From positions 496,001-560,000 of the forward strand of contig NZ_CP081297.1 in assembly GCF_019711355.1 (NCBI RefSeq): a stretch of DNA of 64,000 nucleotides, given 5' to 3'. The notes beneath the pieces were generated by a model, which was given only the letters and a program-made list of their open reading frames with translations, was not told the origin of the DNA and did no database searches. The DNA is from Qipengyuania psychrotolerans. Lineage in GTDB: Bacteria > Pseudomonadota > Alphaproteobacteria > Sphingomonadales > Sphingomonadaceae. The position numbers were made by a program, and so were the translations under genes. The first letter of the stretch is position 1. Every line of letters begins with the position of its first letter. Below, one piece after another: positions 36,558-44,813 of this stretch.

Positions 36558-37268
36558 CTATTCGCTAGGTTTGCTTGTTGCGAAAGGCGAGAAATCGGTG
36601 TCGGTATCGAATACTTCGGCGCCTTCTGCGCGCTTGAGCTTGCCAACCACGATATAGGTCACAGGGGTCAGCGCAGCCTCCCACAGTACCTTGAGCAGCC
36701 AATTGCTGACCATCACGATCAGAACATCGCGGGTTTCCCATACCCCTAGGAACGCGATCGGATAAAAGATCGCGCTGTCGACCGCCTGCCCGAAGACCGT
36801 CGAACCGATGGTGCGGCTCCACAGCGCCTTGCCCTTGGTCCAGACCTTCATGCGCGCGAGCACATATGAGTTGACGAATTCCCCGGCCCAGAACGCGATA
36901 ATCGATGCAGCGACGATGCGCGGAACCTGGCCGAACACGCTTTCATAGGCTCCCTGACCGTCCCAGCTTGCCGCTGGAGGCATGGCGACAACTGCCCAGC
37001 TCATGAAGGCCATGAAGATCATCGCCGCAAAGCCGACCCAGATTACGCGCCGCGCCTTGGCATAACCGTAAACCTCGGTCAGCACGTCTCCGATGACATA
37101 GCTGATCGGGAAGAACAGGATGCCTGCTCCGAAGGTAAAGCCTGCCACAGTGGACAGCTTGGCTGCGCCGATCACGTTAGACAGGAGCAACACCGCAACG
37201 AAGCTTGCCATGACGATATCATAGTAGCGGAAGCGTTGCTGGGCGGCTGGGGGATTTGGCTTTTCCAT
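36558..37268 (-). CDS. yhhQ: Queuosine precursor transporter (YhhQ/DUF165 family)
   Basis: The 236-residue protein has about six membrane spans and the family motifs VIGDVLTEVYGYAKAR and VDSAIFYPIAF. These motifs mark the YhhQ/QPTR family, which in E. coli imports queuosine precursors (preQ0, preQ1) for tRNA modification. The acidic tail (AEVFDTDTDFSPF) is extra. It stands next to a tRNA gene but on the other strand; no other queuosine gene is nearby. Confidence 0.88.
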   Translation of the reverse strand: MEKPNPPAAQQRFRYYDIVMASFVAVLLLSNVIGAAKLSTVAGFTFGAGILFFPISYVIGDVLTEVYGYAKARRVIWVGFAAMIFMAFMSWAVVAMPPAASWDGQGAYESVFGQVPRIVAASIIAFWAGEFVNSYVLARMKVWTKGKALWSRTIGSTVFGQAVDSAIFYPIAFLGVWETRDVLIVMVSNWLLKVLWEAALTPVTYIVVGKLKRAEGAEVFDTDTDFSPFATSKPSE

Positions 37269-37328
37269 AGCGCGCTGTCTATCGCCGATTGGCGGACAGG
37301 CAAAGCCGCGTTATGGCTCCACCCGCGC

Positions 37329-37405
37329 GCGCCCGTAGCTCATCTGGATAGAGCGCGAGACTTCTAATCTTGAGGCAGCAGGTTCGAGTCCTGCCGGGCG
37401 CGCCA
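37329..37405 (+). tRNA. tRNA-Arg (anticodon TCT)
   Basis: The 77-base cloverleaf has acceptor arms GCGCCCG/CGGGCGC with discriminator G. The D-arm is AGCTCATCTGGATAGAGC, and the anticodon stem CGAGA/TCTTG (one G-T pair) encloses loop CTTCTAA. The T-arm is CAGGTTCGAGTCCTG and CCA is encoded. The anticodon TCT reads AGA and AGG. Confidence 0.96.
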
Positions 37406-37412
37406 AATAATC

Positions 37413-38192
37413 CTAGCTACGTTTTACGTCGGTCATCCGTTCGCGCGTGACGGGATAGCCCAAATCATCGGGGATCGAGAGGAACGAGCCATCGGCTTCC
37501 TCGATCACTTCAGGTGTGATTGCGCGGACCGGCGTTGCCTCCGCGTGATCGCGCGCCGATTCGTAGGAATCGAATTGAGCGAGCCTCTCCAGGTTTCGCC
37601 GGGTGGGGTAGATGACAGAGATATCACCGCGATCTGCCATTTCGAGCGCTTCCTGCGCGCTGACCCAGAACAGGCGGGTGTTTTCCGTCGCATCGACCTC
37701 GATCTCGACTGCGCCGGTCCCCAGATCGGCGAGGTAGAACATGGTGTCGAAAATGCGGTTGTGCGCCAGGCCCAGCGGCAACCACCGGGCAAACGGCGTA
37801 AGCGCGGAAAGATCGAGCGTTAGGTTGAACCTGTCCAGCACGGGAGCCAGTTCGCGCCGATCCAGCAGCAGGGTCCTTGCGTCGGCAGCGCGCTGTGCAT
37901 CCATCTCGCCTGACAGTCCGATGGCAAGGCCCGTTTCTTCCAGCGTCTCGCGGATTGCCGCGATCCGGTGAGCCACCTCGTCTATTTCGGCTTCGGGTGC
38001 GTGACGCGCAGCGAGGTCGCGGTCCTGGGGGTCGACGCGCCCGCCTGGGAATACGGCCATCCCGCCAGCGAACGACATGTTGCGCGAGCGGACGGTCATC
38101 AGGATTTCGGGTTCGGGAGCGGATCTGCCCTTGCGAAATATAACCAGCGTTGCAGCGGGAATGGGGGCGTCAGGCTGGCGGTTCGCGTTCAT
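37413..38192 (-). CDS. Nudix hydrolase family protein (NUDT19-like)
   Basis: The 259-residue protein shows FPGGRVDPQD and, after an insertion of about 20 residues, the Nudix core AAIRETLEETGLAIG. The split Nudix box is typical of the NUDT7/NUDT19 group, which hydrolyses CoA and acyl-CoA derivatives in eukaryotes. The C-terminus includes WVSAQEALEMADRG. The substrate is unknown for bacterial members. It ends 7 bases from the convergent tRNA-Arg gene. Confidence 0.83.
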   Translation of the reverse strand: MNANRQPDAPIPAATLVIFRKGRSAPEPEILMTVRSRNMSFAGGMAVFPGGRVDPQDRDLAARHAPEAEIDEVAHRIAAIRETLEETGLAIGLSGEMDAQRAADARTLLLDRRELAPVLDRFNLTLDLSALTPFARWLPLGLAHNRIFDTMFYLADLGTGAVEIEVDATENTRLFWVSAQEALEMADRGDISVIYPTRRNLERLAQFDSYESARDHAEATPVRAITPEVIEEADGSFLSIPDDLGYPVTRERMTDVKRS

Positions 38193-38329
38193 TGAGTACG
38201 CTTGTGCCGCGTCTGCTTGGCGTTGCCAAGGTCAAGCCGCGCTGTGCTGTCGGGAATATTTACAAAGGGGGTCTTCGTGCTTGAAGCGTTAACCATCGCC
38301 TGTCGCTGAAACCGCGAGTTTTTCGTTTT

Positions 38330-38345
38330 TGGCACGCAATCTGCA
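38330..38345 (+). promoter_or_regulatory. Sigma-54-like -24/-12 promoter in the 38.3 kb gap
   Basis: TGGCACGCAATCTGCA matches the sigma-54 consensus TGGCACG-N4-TTGCW at all but one fixed position and keeps the essential GG-N10-GC spacing (GG 38331-38332, GC 38343-38344). Transcription would start near 38356. No coding gene follows on this strand; a structured segment and a hairpin do. Confidence 0.55.
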
Positions 38346-38355
38346 TGGTGTTACG

Positions 38356-38455
38356 CATATCGTTTGGTCTTCGTGAGACGGACCATCCCTGGTCTCCCGG
38401 TTCGTCTCAAACCAAATAAAAGGCCCGCCTGGACGTCCCCCAGGCGGGCCTTACC
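38356..38455 (+). ncRNA. Candidate structured small RNA
   Basis: Three paired elements follow the sigma-54-like promoter. TTTGGT (38363-38368) pairs with ACCAAA (38411-38416), and inside it GAGACGGACC (38375-38384) pairs with GGTTCGTCTC (38399-38408, one G-U). A 13-pair perfect hairpin then runs from 38420 to 38452. No open reading frame fits. The T run on the plus strand after the last hairpin is weak, so termination in this direction is uncertain. It is an inference from structure and promoter only. Confidence 0.4.
38420..38452 (-). terminator. Intrinsic terminator of the grxD transcript
   Basis: A perfect 13-pair stem (AAGGCCCGCCTGG and its complement) with a 7-base loop is followed on the minus strand by TTTTATTTGG. 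It lies 24 bases past the grxD stop. Confidence 0.85.
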
Positions 38456-38475
38456 CGTTTCAGCGATGGGAAAAG

Positions 38476-38808
38476 TCAGCCTTCGGCTTTGGCGACTTTC
38501 TTTTCGTCCATCATGGTCTGGAGTTCGCCGGCCTCGAACATTTCCATCATGATGTCGCTGCCGCCGACAAATTCACCCTTCACGTAAAGCTGGGGGATCG
38601 TGGGCCATTCCGAAAAAGTCTTGATGCCCTGCCGCACTTCCATGTCCTGGAGGACATCGACGCTTTCATAAGCGACGCCGCAGTGGTCGAGGATCGCCAC
38701 TGCACGGTTGGAGAAGCCGCATTGCGGGAAGAGCGGTGTGCCCTTCATGAAGAGAACGACATCGTTGCTGCCAACGATGTCGGAGATGCGCGAATTTACG
38801 TCGGACAT
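38476..38808 (-). CDS. grxD: Monothiol glutaredoxin of the CGFS type
   Basis: The 110-residue protein carries the CGFS active site (Cys30), GTPLFPQCGFS, and the WPTIPQLYVKGEFVGGSDI glutathione-binding segment, as in Grx4/GrxD. These proteins bind a [2Fe-2S] cluster with glutathione, often with a BolA partner, and pass iron-sulfur clusters to targets. The bolA-family gene lies 40 bases upstream on the same strand, which fits a Grx-BolA complex. Confidence 0.95.
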   Translation of the reverse strand: MSDVNSRISDIVGSNDVVLFMKGTPLFPQCGFSNRAVAILDHCGVAYESVDVLQDMEVRQGIKTFSEWPTIPQLYVKGEFVGGSDIMMEMFEAGELQTMMDEKKVAKAEG

Positions 38809-38848
38809 ATGTGCCCTGCCTTTGTTGAAACTTGAATATCGTAGGAGG

Positions 38849-39082
38849 TCAGGTGGGGGCTTGGGTGGTCAGTTGCAAGGCGTGCAGTTCCCCGCCCATG
38901 CGGTCACCCAGAGCGTCATATACCATCTTATGCTGCGCAACGCGTGTTTTGCCGGCGAATTGCGGGGCCACGACTTTCGCCGCCCAGTGATCGTTGTCGC
39001 CGGCAAGATCGCGCATCTCGACGGTGGCACCCGGAAGTGCCCCTTCGATCAGCGCGACGATGTCTTGAGAAGCCATCGGCAT
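38849..39082 (-). CDS. bolA: BolA family protein
   Basis: The 77-residue protein has the BolA fold signature: ALPGATVEMRDLAGDNDHW, then the helix and loop FAGKTRVAQHKMVYDAL with the conserved His. It most resembles the short IbaG/BolA2 type that binds CGFS glutaredoxins. The start could be M1 or M3 (MASQ). It starts 4 bases after the ATPase zeta gene and precedes grxD, so the three are probably co-transcribed. Confidence 0.88.
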   Translation of the reverse strand: MPMASQDIVALIEGALPGATVEMRDLAGDNDHWAAKVVAPQFAGKTRVAQHKMVYDALGDRMGGELHALQLTTQAPT

Positions 39083-39086
39083 CGGA

Positions 39087-39413
39087 TTACTTCTGATCGC
39101 TCATGAACTGGCGTCGCGCTTCGACGGAGCATTCTTCCAGCTTGGCACGGATGTCGGCTTCGCTGACTTCGCACTCCGCCCCGGTCAGATCGCCAAGCAG
39201 CTTGCGAACGACGTCTTCGTCGCCGGCCTCTTCGAAGTCAGCCTGAACGACTGCCTTCTTGTAGGCGTCTGTTTCTTCTTCGGTCAGGCCCATCAGGCCG
39301 GCGGCCCATTCACCCAGCAGGCGGTTACGCCGTGCTGCGATCTTGAAGTCGGTTTCCTGGTCGAAGGCGAACTTGGATTCTTCTCCGCGTTCGCGGTCCT
39401 TGAAGTCGGTCAT
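39087..39413 (-). CDS. F1-ATPase inhibitor zeta subunit (DUF1476)
   Basis: The 108-residue helical protein matches DUF1476: DRERGEESKFAFDQETDFKI, ARRNRLLGEWAAGLMGL, and a four-helix C-terminal part. In Paracoccus this protein, zeta, binds F1-ATPase and blocks ATP hydrolysis, in a role like mitochondrial IF1. The N-terminal 20 residues are the inhibitory region there and are well kept here. It opens the zeta-bolA-grxD unit. Confidence 0.88.
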   Translation of the reverse strand: MTDFKDRERGEESKFAFDQETDFKIAARRNRLLGEWAAGLMGLTEEETDAYKKAVVQADFEEAGDEDVVRKLLGDLTGAECEVSEADIRAKLEECSVEARRQFMSDQK

Positions 39414-39487
39414 GTCTATCCCCTTGGAAAAAGTTGCCTCTCGAATAGGTATACCGCGTCAAAGGGGCAAGAGTATGATCGCCGCAG

Positions 39488-40486
39488 TCAGTCCATCGTG
39501 ACCACGAGTTTGCCAATCGCGCCGCGATTTTCCAGCTTGGCGATGGCTTCATGGGCACGTTCGATCGGGTAGGTTTCGCTGACCAGCGGATTGATCTTGC
39601 CCGCCTTCCAAAGATCGAACAGCTCGGCGATGTTGGCATTGTTACGTTCCGGCTCGCGCGCAGTAAACGCGCCCCAGAACACGCCGCGAATGTCGCAGCT
39701 TTTCAGGAGGGTCAGGTTCAGGGGCATTTTCGCGATCCCCGCCGGGAACCCGATAACAAGGAAACGGCCTTCCCAGGCAATCGAACGTAGCGCTGGTTCG
39801 GAATAATCGCCGCCAACGATATCATAGACGATGTCAGCGCCATTGGGACCGACCGCAGCTTTGAAATCGCTCGCCAGCTGCTTGGAAGTGTCCTTGTCGA
39901 ACGGCGCACGCGGATAGATGACGACCTCGTCCGCACCGGCCTGTTTCGCCACCTCGCCTTTTTCTTCGGTAGAGACTGCTGCGACAACGCGGCAACCATA
40001 TGCCTTGGCGAGTTCCACTGCCGAGAGCCCGACACCGCCAGCCGCACCAAGCACCAGAACTGTCTCGCCCTCCTTGATGTCGCCGCGGTCCTTCAGGCCA
40101 TGGATCGTCGTGCCATAGGTCATCAGCAACGCGCTGGCCTGAACCAGGTCGATCCCTTCCGGCACCTTGAACAGGCGGGCCGCTGATACGGCGACCTTTT
40201 CCTGCAAGCCGCCATTGCCCACGCCGCAGATCACGCGGTCACCGACTGCAAAGCCTTCCACGCCTTCACCAAGCGCCTCGATGGTGCCGGAAATTTCACC
40301 GCCCGGGGCGAAGGGGCGTGGGGGTTTAAACTGGTACATATCGCGGATGATCAGCGTGTCGGGGAAGTTAATCGCGCAAGCAGCCACGTCGATCAGCACT
40401 TCGCCTTTTCCGGGCGTGGGCGCGTCGATTTCCTCGACCACGAGGGTTTCGGGACCGCCGGTTTCCTTCGACAGGACTGCTTTCAT
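39488..40486 (-). CDS. NADPH:quinone oxidoreductase (MDR superfamily)
   Basis: The 332-residue protein is a medium-chain reductase without the structural zinc cysteines. It has an N-terminal GroES-like fold ([13 protein letters not shown]) and the nucleotide-binding loop [22 protein letters not shown] near residue 145. The family reduces quinones or enoyl groups with NADPH. Its start overlaps the leuD stop by 4 bases, so translation is coupled to leucine synthesis genes, though no metabolic reason is evident. Confidence 0.87.
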   Translation of the reverse strand: MKAVLSKETGGPETLVVEEIDAPTPGKGEVLIDVAACAINFPDTLIIRDMYQFKPPRPFAPGGEISGTIEALGEGVEGFAVGDRVICGVGNGGLQEKVAVSAARLFKVPEGIDLVQASALLMTYGTTIHGLKDRGDIKEGETVLVLGAAGGVGLSAVELAKAYGCRVVAAVSTEEKGEVAKQAGADEVVIYPRAPFDKDTSKQLASDFKAAVGPNGADIVYDIVGGDYSEPALRSIAWEGRFLVIGFPAGIAKMPLNLTLLKSCDIRGVFWGAFTAREPERNNANIAELFDLWKAGKINPLVSETYPIERAHEAIAKLENRGAIGKLVVTMD

Positions 40487-41094
40487 GCTGCGTCTCTCCG
40501 GTTGTGTTGCGGCGCATCGAGCCAGGGAAGGCTGCCAGCGCGCTGTTCTTCATGAGTGGTGATGGCCTCATCGCGTTTGAGCGTCAGGCCGATTTCGTCG
40601 AGACCCTCCAGCAAGCAGAGCTTGCGGAACGGGTCGATGTCAAAAGCGAAACGATCCTGGAAGGGGGTTGTGACCACCTGGTTTTCCAGATCGATGGTGA
40701 TGGGCGAAACCTTCGCCACTTCAAGCAGGCGGTCAACCTGCTCCTGCGGCAATTCAACTGCCAGGATGCCGTTCTTGAAGGCATTGCCCGCGAAAATATC
40801 CGAGAAACTCGGCGCAATGACTGCGCGCAGACCCAGATCGAGCATGGCCCAGGCTGCGTGCTCGCGGCTAGAGCCACAACCGAAGTTGTCGCCCGCGATC
40901 AGGATCGGGGCGCCGGCAAAATCCTCGACGTCGAACGGATTGCCAGGTGTTTGCCTGATCGTTTCGAAAGCGCCCTTGCCAAGACCTTCGCGGCTCACGG
41001 TCTTGAGCCAGTGCGCAGGGATAATCACATCGGTGTCGATGTTTTTCAGGCCGAGCGGAATTGCGCGTCCTTCTATTGTCGACACCTTGTCCAT
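40483..41094 (-). CDS. leuD: 3-Isopropylmalate dehydratase small subunit
   Basis: The 203-residue small subunit joins LeuC to isomerise 2- and 3-isopropylmalate in leucine synthesis. Family motifs are [14 protein letters not shown] near the N-terminus, [14 protein letters not shown] and [15 protein letters not shown]. It ends with a 4-base overlap into the quinone reductase gene. It starts one base inside the stop codon of a small membrane protein gene that separates it from leuC. Confidence 0.96.
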   Translation of the reverse strand: MDKVSTIEGRAIPLGLKNIDTDVIIPAHWLKTVSREGLGKGAFETIRQTPGNPFDVEDFAGAPILIAGDNFGCGSSREHAAWAMLDLGLRAVIAPSFSDIFAGNAFKNGILAVELPQEQVDRLLEVAKVSPITIDLENQVVTTPFQDRFAFDIDPFRKLCLLEGLDEIGLTLKRDEAITTHEEQRAGSLPWLDAPQHNRRDAA

Positions 41095-41252
41095 CAGTCA
41101 GTTTCCGGGTTTTCGCCAGAGGGGATCGGGCCCGGCTGGCTGGGCTGGTTTTTCTTCTCGCGGCGCTTGTTCGCATAGAGAAGCGCCGCTGCGATTGCGG
41201 CCGATCCGATCGCACTTGCGATAGCGGCCTTACCTTTGGGTATCTTTGTCAT
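41094..41252 (-). CDS. 52-residue membrane protein between leuC and leuD
   Basis: This short gene encodes a basic N-terminus (MTKIPKGK), one hydrophobic span ([19 protein letters not shown]), a basic cluster (NKRREKK) and a polar Pro/Ser/Gly-rich tail. Its TGA overlaps the leuD ATG by one base, and leuC ends 39 bases upstream, so it is part of the leu operon. Small proteins of this type in sphingomonads are sometimes labelled isopropylmalate isomerase by position (from memory). No enzymatic motif is present. Confidence 0.7.
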   Translation of the reverse strand: MTKIPKGKAAIASAIGSAAIAAALLYANKRREKKNQPSQPGPIPSGENPETD

Positions 41253-41291
41253 GATTGTCTCATGGGATGGCAAACGTTGAAGGGCAAGGGT

Positions 41292-42728
41292 TTACCCGTC
41301 CGAGAGTTTACGCACATCGGTGAGCCGCCCGTTTACCGCTGCCGCGGCAGCCATCGCAGGGCTGAGCAGGTGCGTTCGCGAACCGGGACCTTGCCGCCCC
41401 ACGAAATTGCGGTTGCTGGTGGAAGCGCAGCGTTCACCGGGCGGGACCTTGTCCGGGTTCATCGCCAGACATGCCGAGCAACCCGGCTCGCGCCATTCAA
41501 AGCCAGCGTCGGTGAATATGCGGTCGAGACCTTCTGCCTCCGCCTGCCGTTTGACGAGGCCAGAGCCGGGGACCACGATTGCCCAGCGCACGCCGGGTGC
41601 CTTGGTGCGGCCTTTCAATACCGATGCGGCGGCGCGCAAATCTTCGATCCGGCTATTCGTGCATGAACCGATGAAGACATTCTCGATGGCGATATCCTCC
41701 ATCGGGGTGCCTGCGGTAAGGCCCATGTAGTCGAGGCTCTTGCGGGCCGCTTCCTGCTTCGATGGGTCGGCAAAGCTTTCAGGTTCCGGGATTGCTCCCC
41801 CGATCGCGACAACATCCTCGGGACTGGTTCCCCAGCTTACCGTCGGCTCGATGTCTGCGGCATCGACCACCACCGACTTGTCGAAACTGGCGCCTTCATC
41901 CGTGGCGAGTGAACGCCACCAGCCTATCGCGCGGTCCCAATCATCTCCCTTCGGCGCGTAGGGCCGGCCCTTGAGATAGTCGTAGACGGTCTCGTCGGGC
42001 GCGATGATGCCTGCCCGGGCGCCGCCCTCGATGCTCATATTGCAGACAGTCAGCCGCCCCTCGACGCTCATTTGCTCGAAGACCTCGCCGCGATATTCGA
42101 TGACGTGCCCTGTGCCGCCAGCCGTCCCGATCACGCCGATCACGTGGAGGATCAGGTCTTTGGGTGTCACACCGGGGCCGAGTTGACCTTCCACCCGGAT
42201 TTCCATCGTCTTGGCCTGCCGCAGCAACAATGTCTGGGTGGCCAGGACATGTTCGACTTCGCTTGTGCCGATGCCGAATGCCAGCGCGCCAATGCCGCCA
42301 TGCGCCGCAGTGTGGCTGTCCCCGCACACGATCGTTGCACCGGGCAACGAGAAGCCCTGCTCAGGCCCGACCACGTGGACGATGCCCTGTTCGGGAGCAA
42401 CTGCGTCGATATAGCGAATGCCGAACTGCGGGGCATTGCTTTCCAGCGCTGCCAACTGGGCGGCGCTTTGCGCATCCTCGATCGGTAGGCGCGAACCATC
42501 GGGAGCCACGCGGGCCGTGGTCGGCACGTTGTGATCGGGCACGGCAAGCGTCAGGTCGGGGCGGCGAACCGTGCGGCCGCTAACCCGCAGCGCTTCGAAT
42601 GCCTGCGGGCTGGTGACTTCGTGGACGAGGTGCCGGTCGATATAGAGCAGGCAGGTCCCATCGTCCTGCCGCTCGACAACATGGGCGTCCCAGATCTTCT
42701 CGTAGAGTGTGCGCGGTTTGCTTGCCAT
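41292..42728 (-). CDS. leuC: 3-Isopropylmalate dehydratase large subunit
   Basis: This 478-residue aconitase-type subunit carries a [4Fe-4S] cluster. Its cysteines lie in [11 protein letters not shown] and [24 protein letters not shown] and [30 protein letters not shown] are standard active-site segments. It opens the leuC-small protein-leuD-quinone reductase unit. No leuA or leuB is visible in the window. Confidence 0.97.
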   Translation of the reverse strand: MASKPRTLYEKIWDAHVVERQDDGTCLLYIDRHLVHEVTSPQAFEALRVSGRTVRRPDLTLAVPDHNVPTTARVAPDGSRLPIEDAQSAAQLAALESNAPQFGIRYIDAVAPEQGIVHVVGPEQGFSLPGATIVCGDSHTAAHGGIGALAFGIGTSEVEHVLATQTLLLRQAKTMEIRVEGQLGPGVTPKDLILHVIGVIGTAGGTGHVIEYRGEVFEQMSVEGRLTVCNMSIEGGARAGIIAPDETVYDYLKGRPYAPKGDDWDRAIGWWRSLATDEGASFDKSVVVDAADIEPTVSWGTSPEDVVAIGGAIPEPESFADPSKQEAARKSLDYMGLTAGTPMEDIAIENVFIGSCTNSRIEDLRAAASVLKGRTKAPGVRWAIVVPGSGLVKRQAEAEGLDRIFTDAGFEWREPGCSACLAMNPDKVPPGERCASTSNRNFVGRQGPGSRTHLLSPAMAAAAAVNGRLTDVRKLSDG

Positions 42729-42821
42729 TTCGAGCGCAGGTTTGCGGCAGGAATGTCACTCGCGCAAAATGGCAAATCCAGAGTCTTCCCAAGTTAACCT
42801 TTCCCTGCTCTACTAACACTC

Positions 42822-43217
42822 ATGTCAGCAAAACCATTCGCCTTTCCAATCAAAGTGATTCCCGCCGATATCGATTTCATGGGGCACGTGAACAACGCGC
42901 GCTATTTGAACTGGGTGCAGGATGCCGTGCTTGCGCACTGGAACAAGATCGCTCCCGCTGAAGAAGTGGCGAGCAAGGCGTGGGTCGCGCTGAAGCACGA
43001 AATCACTTATCGGCGCCCCGCGTTTCTCCATGACGATGTGATCGCGAGCACCGTTCTGGAAAAGGTGCAGGGCGCCCGCGCATTCTACTCGACAGTAATC
43101 CAGCGCGGCGAAGATGTTCTGGCCGAAGTGAAGAGCGCATGGTGCTGCATCGATTCCACGACACTGAGGCCGGCGCGCCTCCAGAAGGAAGTCGTCAAGT
43201 TCTTCTTCCCGGACTAG
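42822..43217 (+). CDS. Acyl-CoA thioesterase of the hotdog fold (YbgC/4HBT type)
   Basis: The 131-residue protein shows the 4HBT-type active-site region PADIDFMGHVNNARYLNWVQ (Asp in the first strand-helix) and a hotdog core (KHEITYRRPAFLHDDV). Substrates of this family are acyl-CoA or acyl-ACP; the specific one is not known. The crtW gene follows 53 bases later on the same strand, but a functional link is not shown. Confidence 0.85.
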   Translation: MSAKPFAFPIKVIPADIDFMGHVNNARYLNWVQDAVLAHWNKIAPAEEVASKAWVALKHEITYRRPAFLHDDVIASTVLEKVQGARAFYSTVIQRGEDVLAEVKSAWCCIDSTTLRPARLQKEVVKFFFPD

Positions 43218-43270
43218 GCGCTCTTTCACAGGCCTTGCGGCACCTGTCGCTGGCGCGGTAGAAGGCGGCC

Positions 43271-44041
43271 ATGGTCGCAGCCCGTAACATCAACCGATCC
43301 AAACCAGGCGCGAGCTGGCAGGCCTTTGTCGGCCTGCTGCTTGCCTCGGCGATATTTGGCGGCTGGCTTGCGATCCATCTTTTCGCGATGTTCGTATTCG
43401 AGCTTTCGTGGAGCACGCTGCCGCTCGCGGTCGCAATTGCGCTGTTACAGTGCTGGCTCTCGGTCGGGCTTTTCATTGTCAGCCATGACGCGATGCACGG
43501 CTCTCTGGTTCCGGGGGGCGGGCGGATCAACGGCGTGATCGGCGGCGCGCTACTGTTCCTGTATGCCGGTTTTGGCTGGCGCAAGATGCGCGATGCCCAT
43601 TTCGCGCACCACAAGTCACCCGGGTCAGCCGACGATCCCGATTTCAGTGCCGATCATCCGACGCGGTTCTGGCCGTGGTATGCCACTTTCCTGAAGCGAT
43701 ATTTCGGCTGGCAATCCGCCCTGTTCGTCAGTTCCGTAGTGATCATCTACTGGCTCGTGCTGAACGTGCCGGTCGAAAAAATCGTCCTTCTCTACGGCGC
43801 TCCTGCTATCGCGTCATCGATCCAGCTGTTCTACTTCGGCACGTTCCGCCCCCATCGCCACGGTGAAGATTCGTTTGTGGATCGCCACAATGCGCGCAGC
43901 GATACCTTCGGGAGCCTTGCATCTCTCGCCAGCTGTTTCCATTTCGGGTATCATCACGAACATCATCTGGCACCGCATGTCCCTTGGTGGGGATTGCCTG
44001 CCGAACGCCGCAAGTCGTCGCAAACCGAGCTGCCGAAATGA
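43271..44041 (+). CDS. crtW: Beta-carotene ketolase
   Basis: The 256-residue integral membrane di-iron enzyme adds 4-keto groups to beta-ionone rings. Its histidine boxes are HDAMHG near residue 76, HFAHHKSPGSADDPDF near 113, and the late FHFGYHHEHHLAPHVPWWGLP. The H-box set and length match bacterial CrtW and not fatty acid desaturases. It overlaps crtZ by 4 bases, so the two are translated together and should yield 4-keto and 3-hydroxy xanthophylls such as astaxanthin. Confidence 0.93.
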   Translation: MVAARNINRSKPGASWQAFVGLLLASAIFGGWLAIHLFAMFVFELSWSTLPLAVAIALLQCWLSVGLFIVSHDAMHGSLVPGGGRINGVIGGALLFLYAGFGWRKMRDAHFAHHKSPGSADDPDFSADHPTRFWPWYATFLKRYFGWQSALFVSSVVIIYWLVLNVPVEKIVLLYGAPAIASSIQLFYFGTFRPHRHGEDSFVDRHNARSDTFGSLASLASCFHFGYHHEHHLAPHVPWWGLPAERRKSSQTELPK

Positions 44042-44538
44042 GCCTGCCTGCTATCCTTCTCACGATATTCCTGTCCATCGTAGGGATGGAACTGTTTGCC
44101 TGGTGGGCGCACAAGTACGTCATGCATGGCTGGGGGTGGGGATGGCACCGCGACCATCACGAACCGCATGACCACAAGCTGGAAAAGAACGACCTGTATG
44201 CCGTGACGTTCGGCACGATAGTCTTCGCCATGTTTGCCATCGGCTATGTGTGGTCAGACCTGCTTTGGTGGACCGCCTTCGGCATCACTTGCTATGGGCT
44301 GATCTACACTTTCGTGCACGATGGCCTGGTCCATCAGCGTTATTTCCGGTGGGTGCCCAAGAAGGGTTATGCCAAGCGTTTGGTGCAGGCACACAAGCTG
44401 CACCATGCGACCATCGGCAAGGAAGGCGGGGTCAGCTTCGGTTTCGTCATCGCCCGCGATCCGGCCAAGTTGAAGGCGGAACTCAAACGGCAGAAAGCGG
44501 CTGGAATAGCCGTCGTACGCGAAAGCGCCGGAGCCTGA
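44038..44538 (+). CDS. crtZ: Beta-carotene 3-hydroxylase
   Basis: The 166-residue enzyme hydroxylates beta-ionone rings at C3. The family histidine motifs are present: HKYVMHGWGWGWHRDHHEPH, FVHDGLVHQR, and HKLHHA. The ATG inside the crtW stop (ATGA) was chosen over the upstream in-frame start because MSLPAILLTIFLS gives the usual N-terminal span. crtW is directly upstream. Confidence 0.94.
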   Translation: MSLPAILLTIFLSIVGMELFAWWAHKYVMHGWGWGWHRDHHEPHDHKLEKNDLYAVTFGTIVFAMFAIGYVWSDLLWWTAFGITCYGLIYTFVHDGLVHQRYFRWVPKKGYAKRLVQAHKLHHATIGKEGGVSFGFVIARDPAKLKAELKRQKAAGIAVVRESAGA

Positions 44539-44550
44539 GGCCCCGGCGCT
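44525..44550. terminator. GC-rich hairpin between crtZ and the Pmp3 gene
   Basis: AGCGCCGG and CCGGCGCT can pair across the crtZ stop codon, forming an 8-bp stem between the two convergent genes. T residues after it are few on both strands, so its strength is uncertain. Confidence 0.4.
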
Positions 44551-44575
44551 TCCAAGAATTCTTCAAATCGTCTGC

Positions 44576-44734
44576 TTACCGCGCGTAGTTCACGTAAAGT
44601 CCGTGGATCAGACCCGGAATAAACCCGAGCAGCGTCAGCACGAGATTGATCAGCGTGGTCTTGCCAAGCCCGTGCTTGGCTGCAACGCCGAGCGGGGGAA
44701 GCAGGATGGTCGCGATGAGAATGAGAATTGCCAT
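44576..44734 (-). CDS. Pmp3/YqaE family small membrane protein
   Basis: The 52-residue protein has two hydrophobic spans: ILILIATILLPPLGVAAKHG, and LINLVLTLLGFIPGLIHGLYV. LPPLGV and GFIPGLIHG are the Pmp3/YqaE (UPF0057) signature. Yeast Pmp3 tempers membrane hyperpolarisation and the bacterial homologues are stress-induced. An AAAGGA ribosome site precedes the ATG. A perfect GGAAC-N16-CGTT element 45 bases upstream suggests EcfG (general stress) control. Confidence 0.9.
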   Translation of the reverse strand: MAILILIATILLPPLGVAAKHGLGKTTLINLVLTLLGFIPGLIHGLYVNYAR

Positions 44735-44778
44735 TTGAGGATGTTCCTTTGGTCATCCCCCCGTCCGTATGGTGATTT

Positions 44779-44803
44779 AACGGACTGAATAACGGTGCGT
44801 TCC
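44779..44803 (-). promoter_or_regulatory. EcfG-type general stress promoter of the Pmp3 gene
   Basis: Read on the minus strand, GGAAC (44803-44799) and CGTT (44782-44779) are separated by 16 bases. This is an exact match to the alphaproteobacterial EcfG consensus GGAAC-N16/17-CGTT. It ends 44 bases before the Pmp3 start codon, a suitable leader length. Confidence 0.75.
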
Positions 44804-44813
44804 CGCATCGCGC

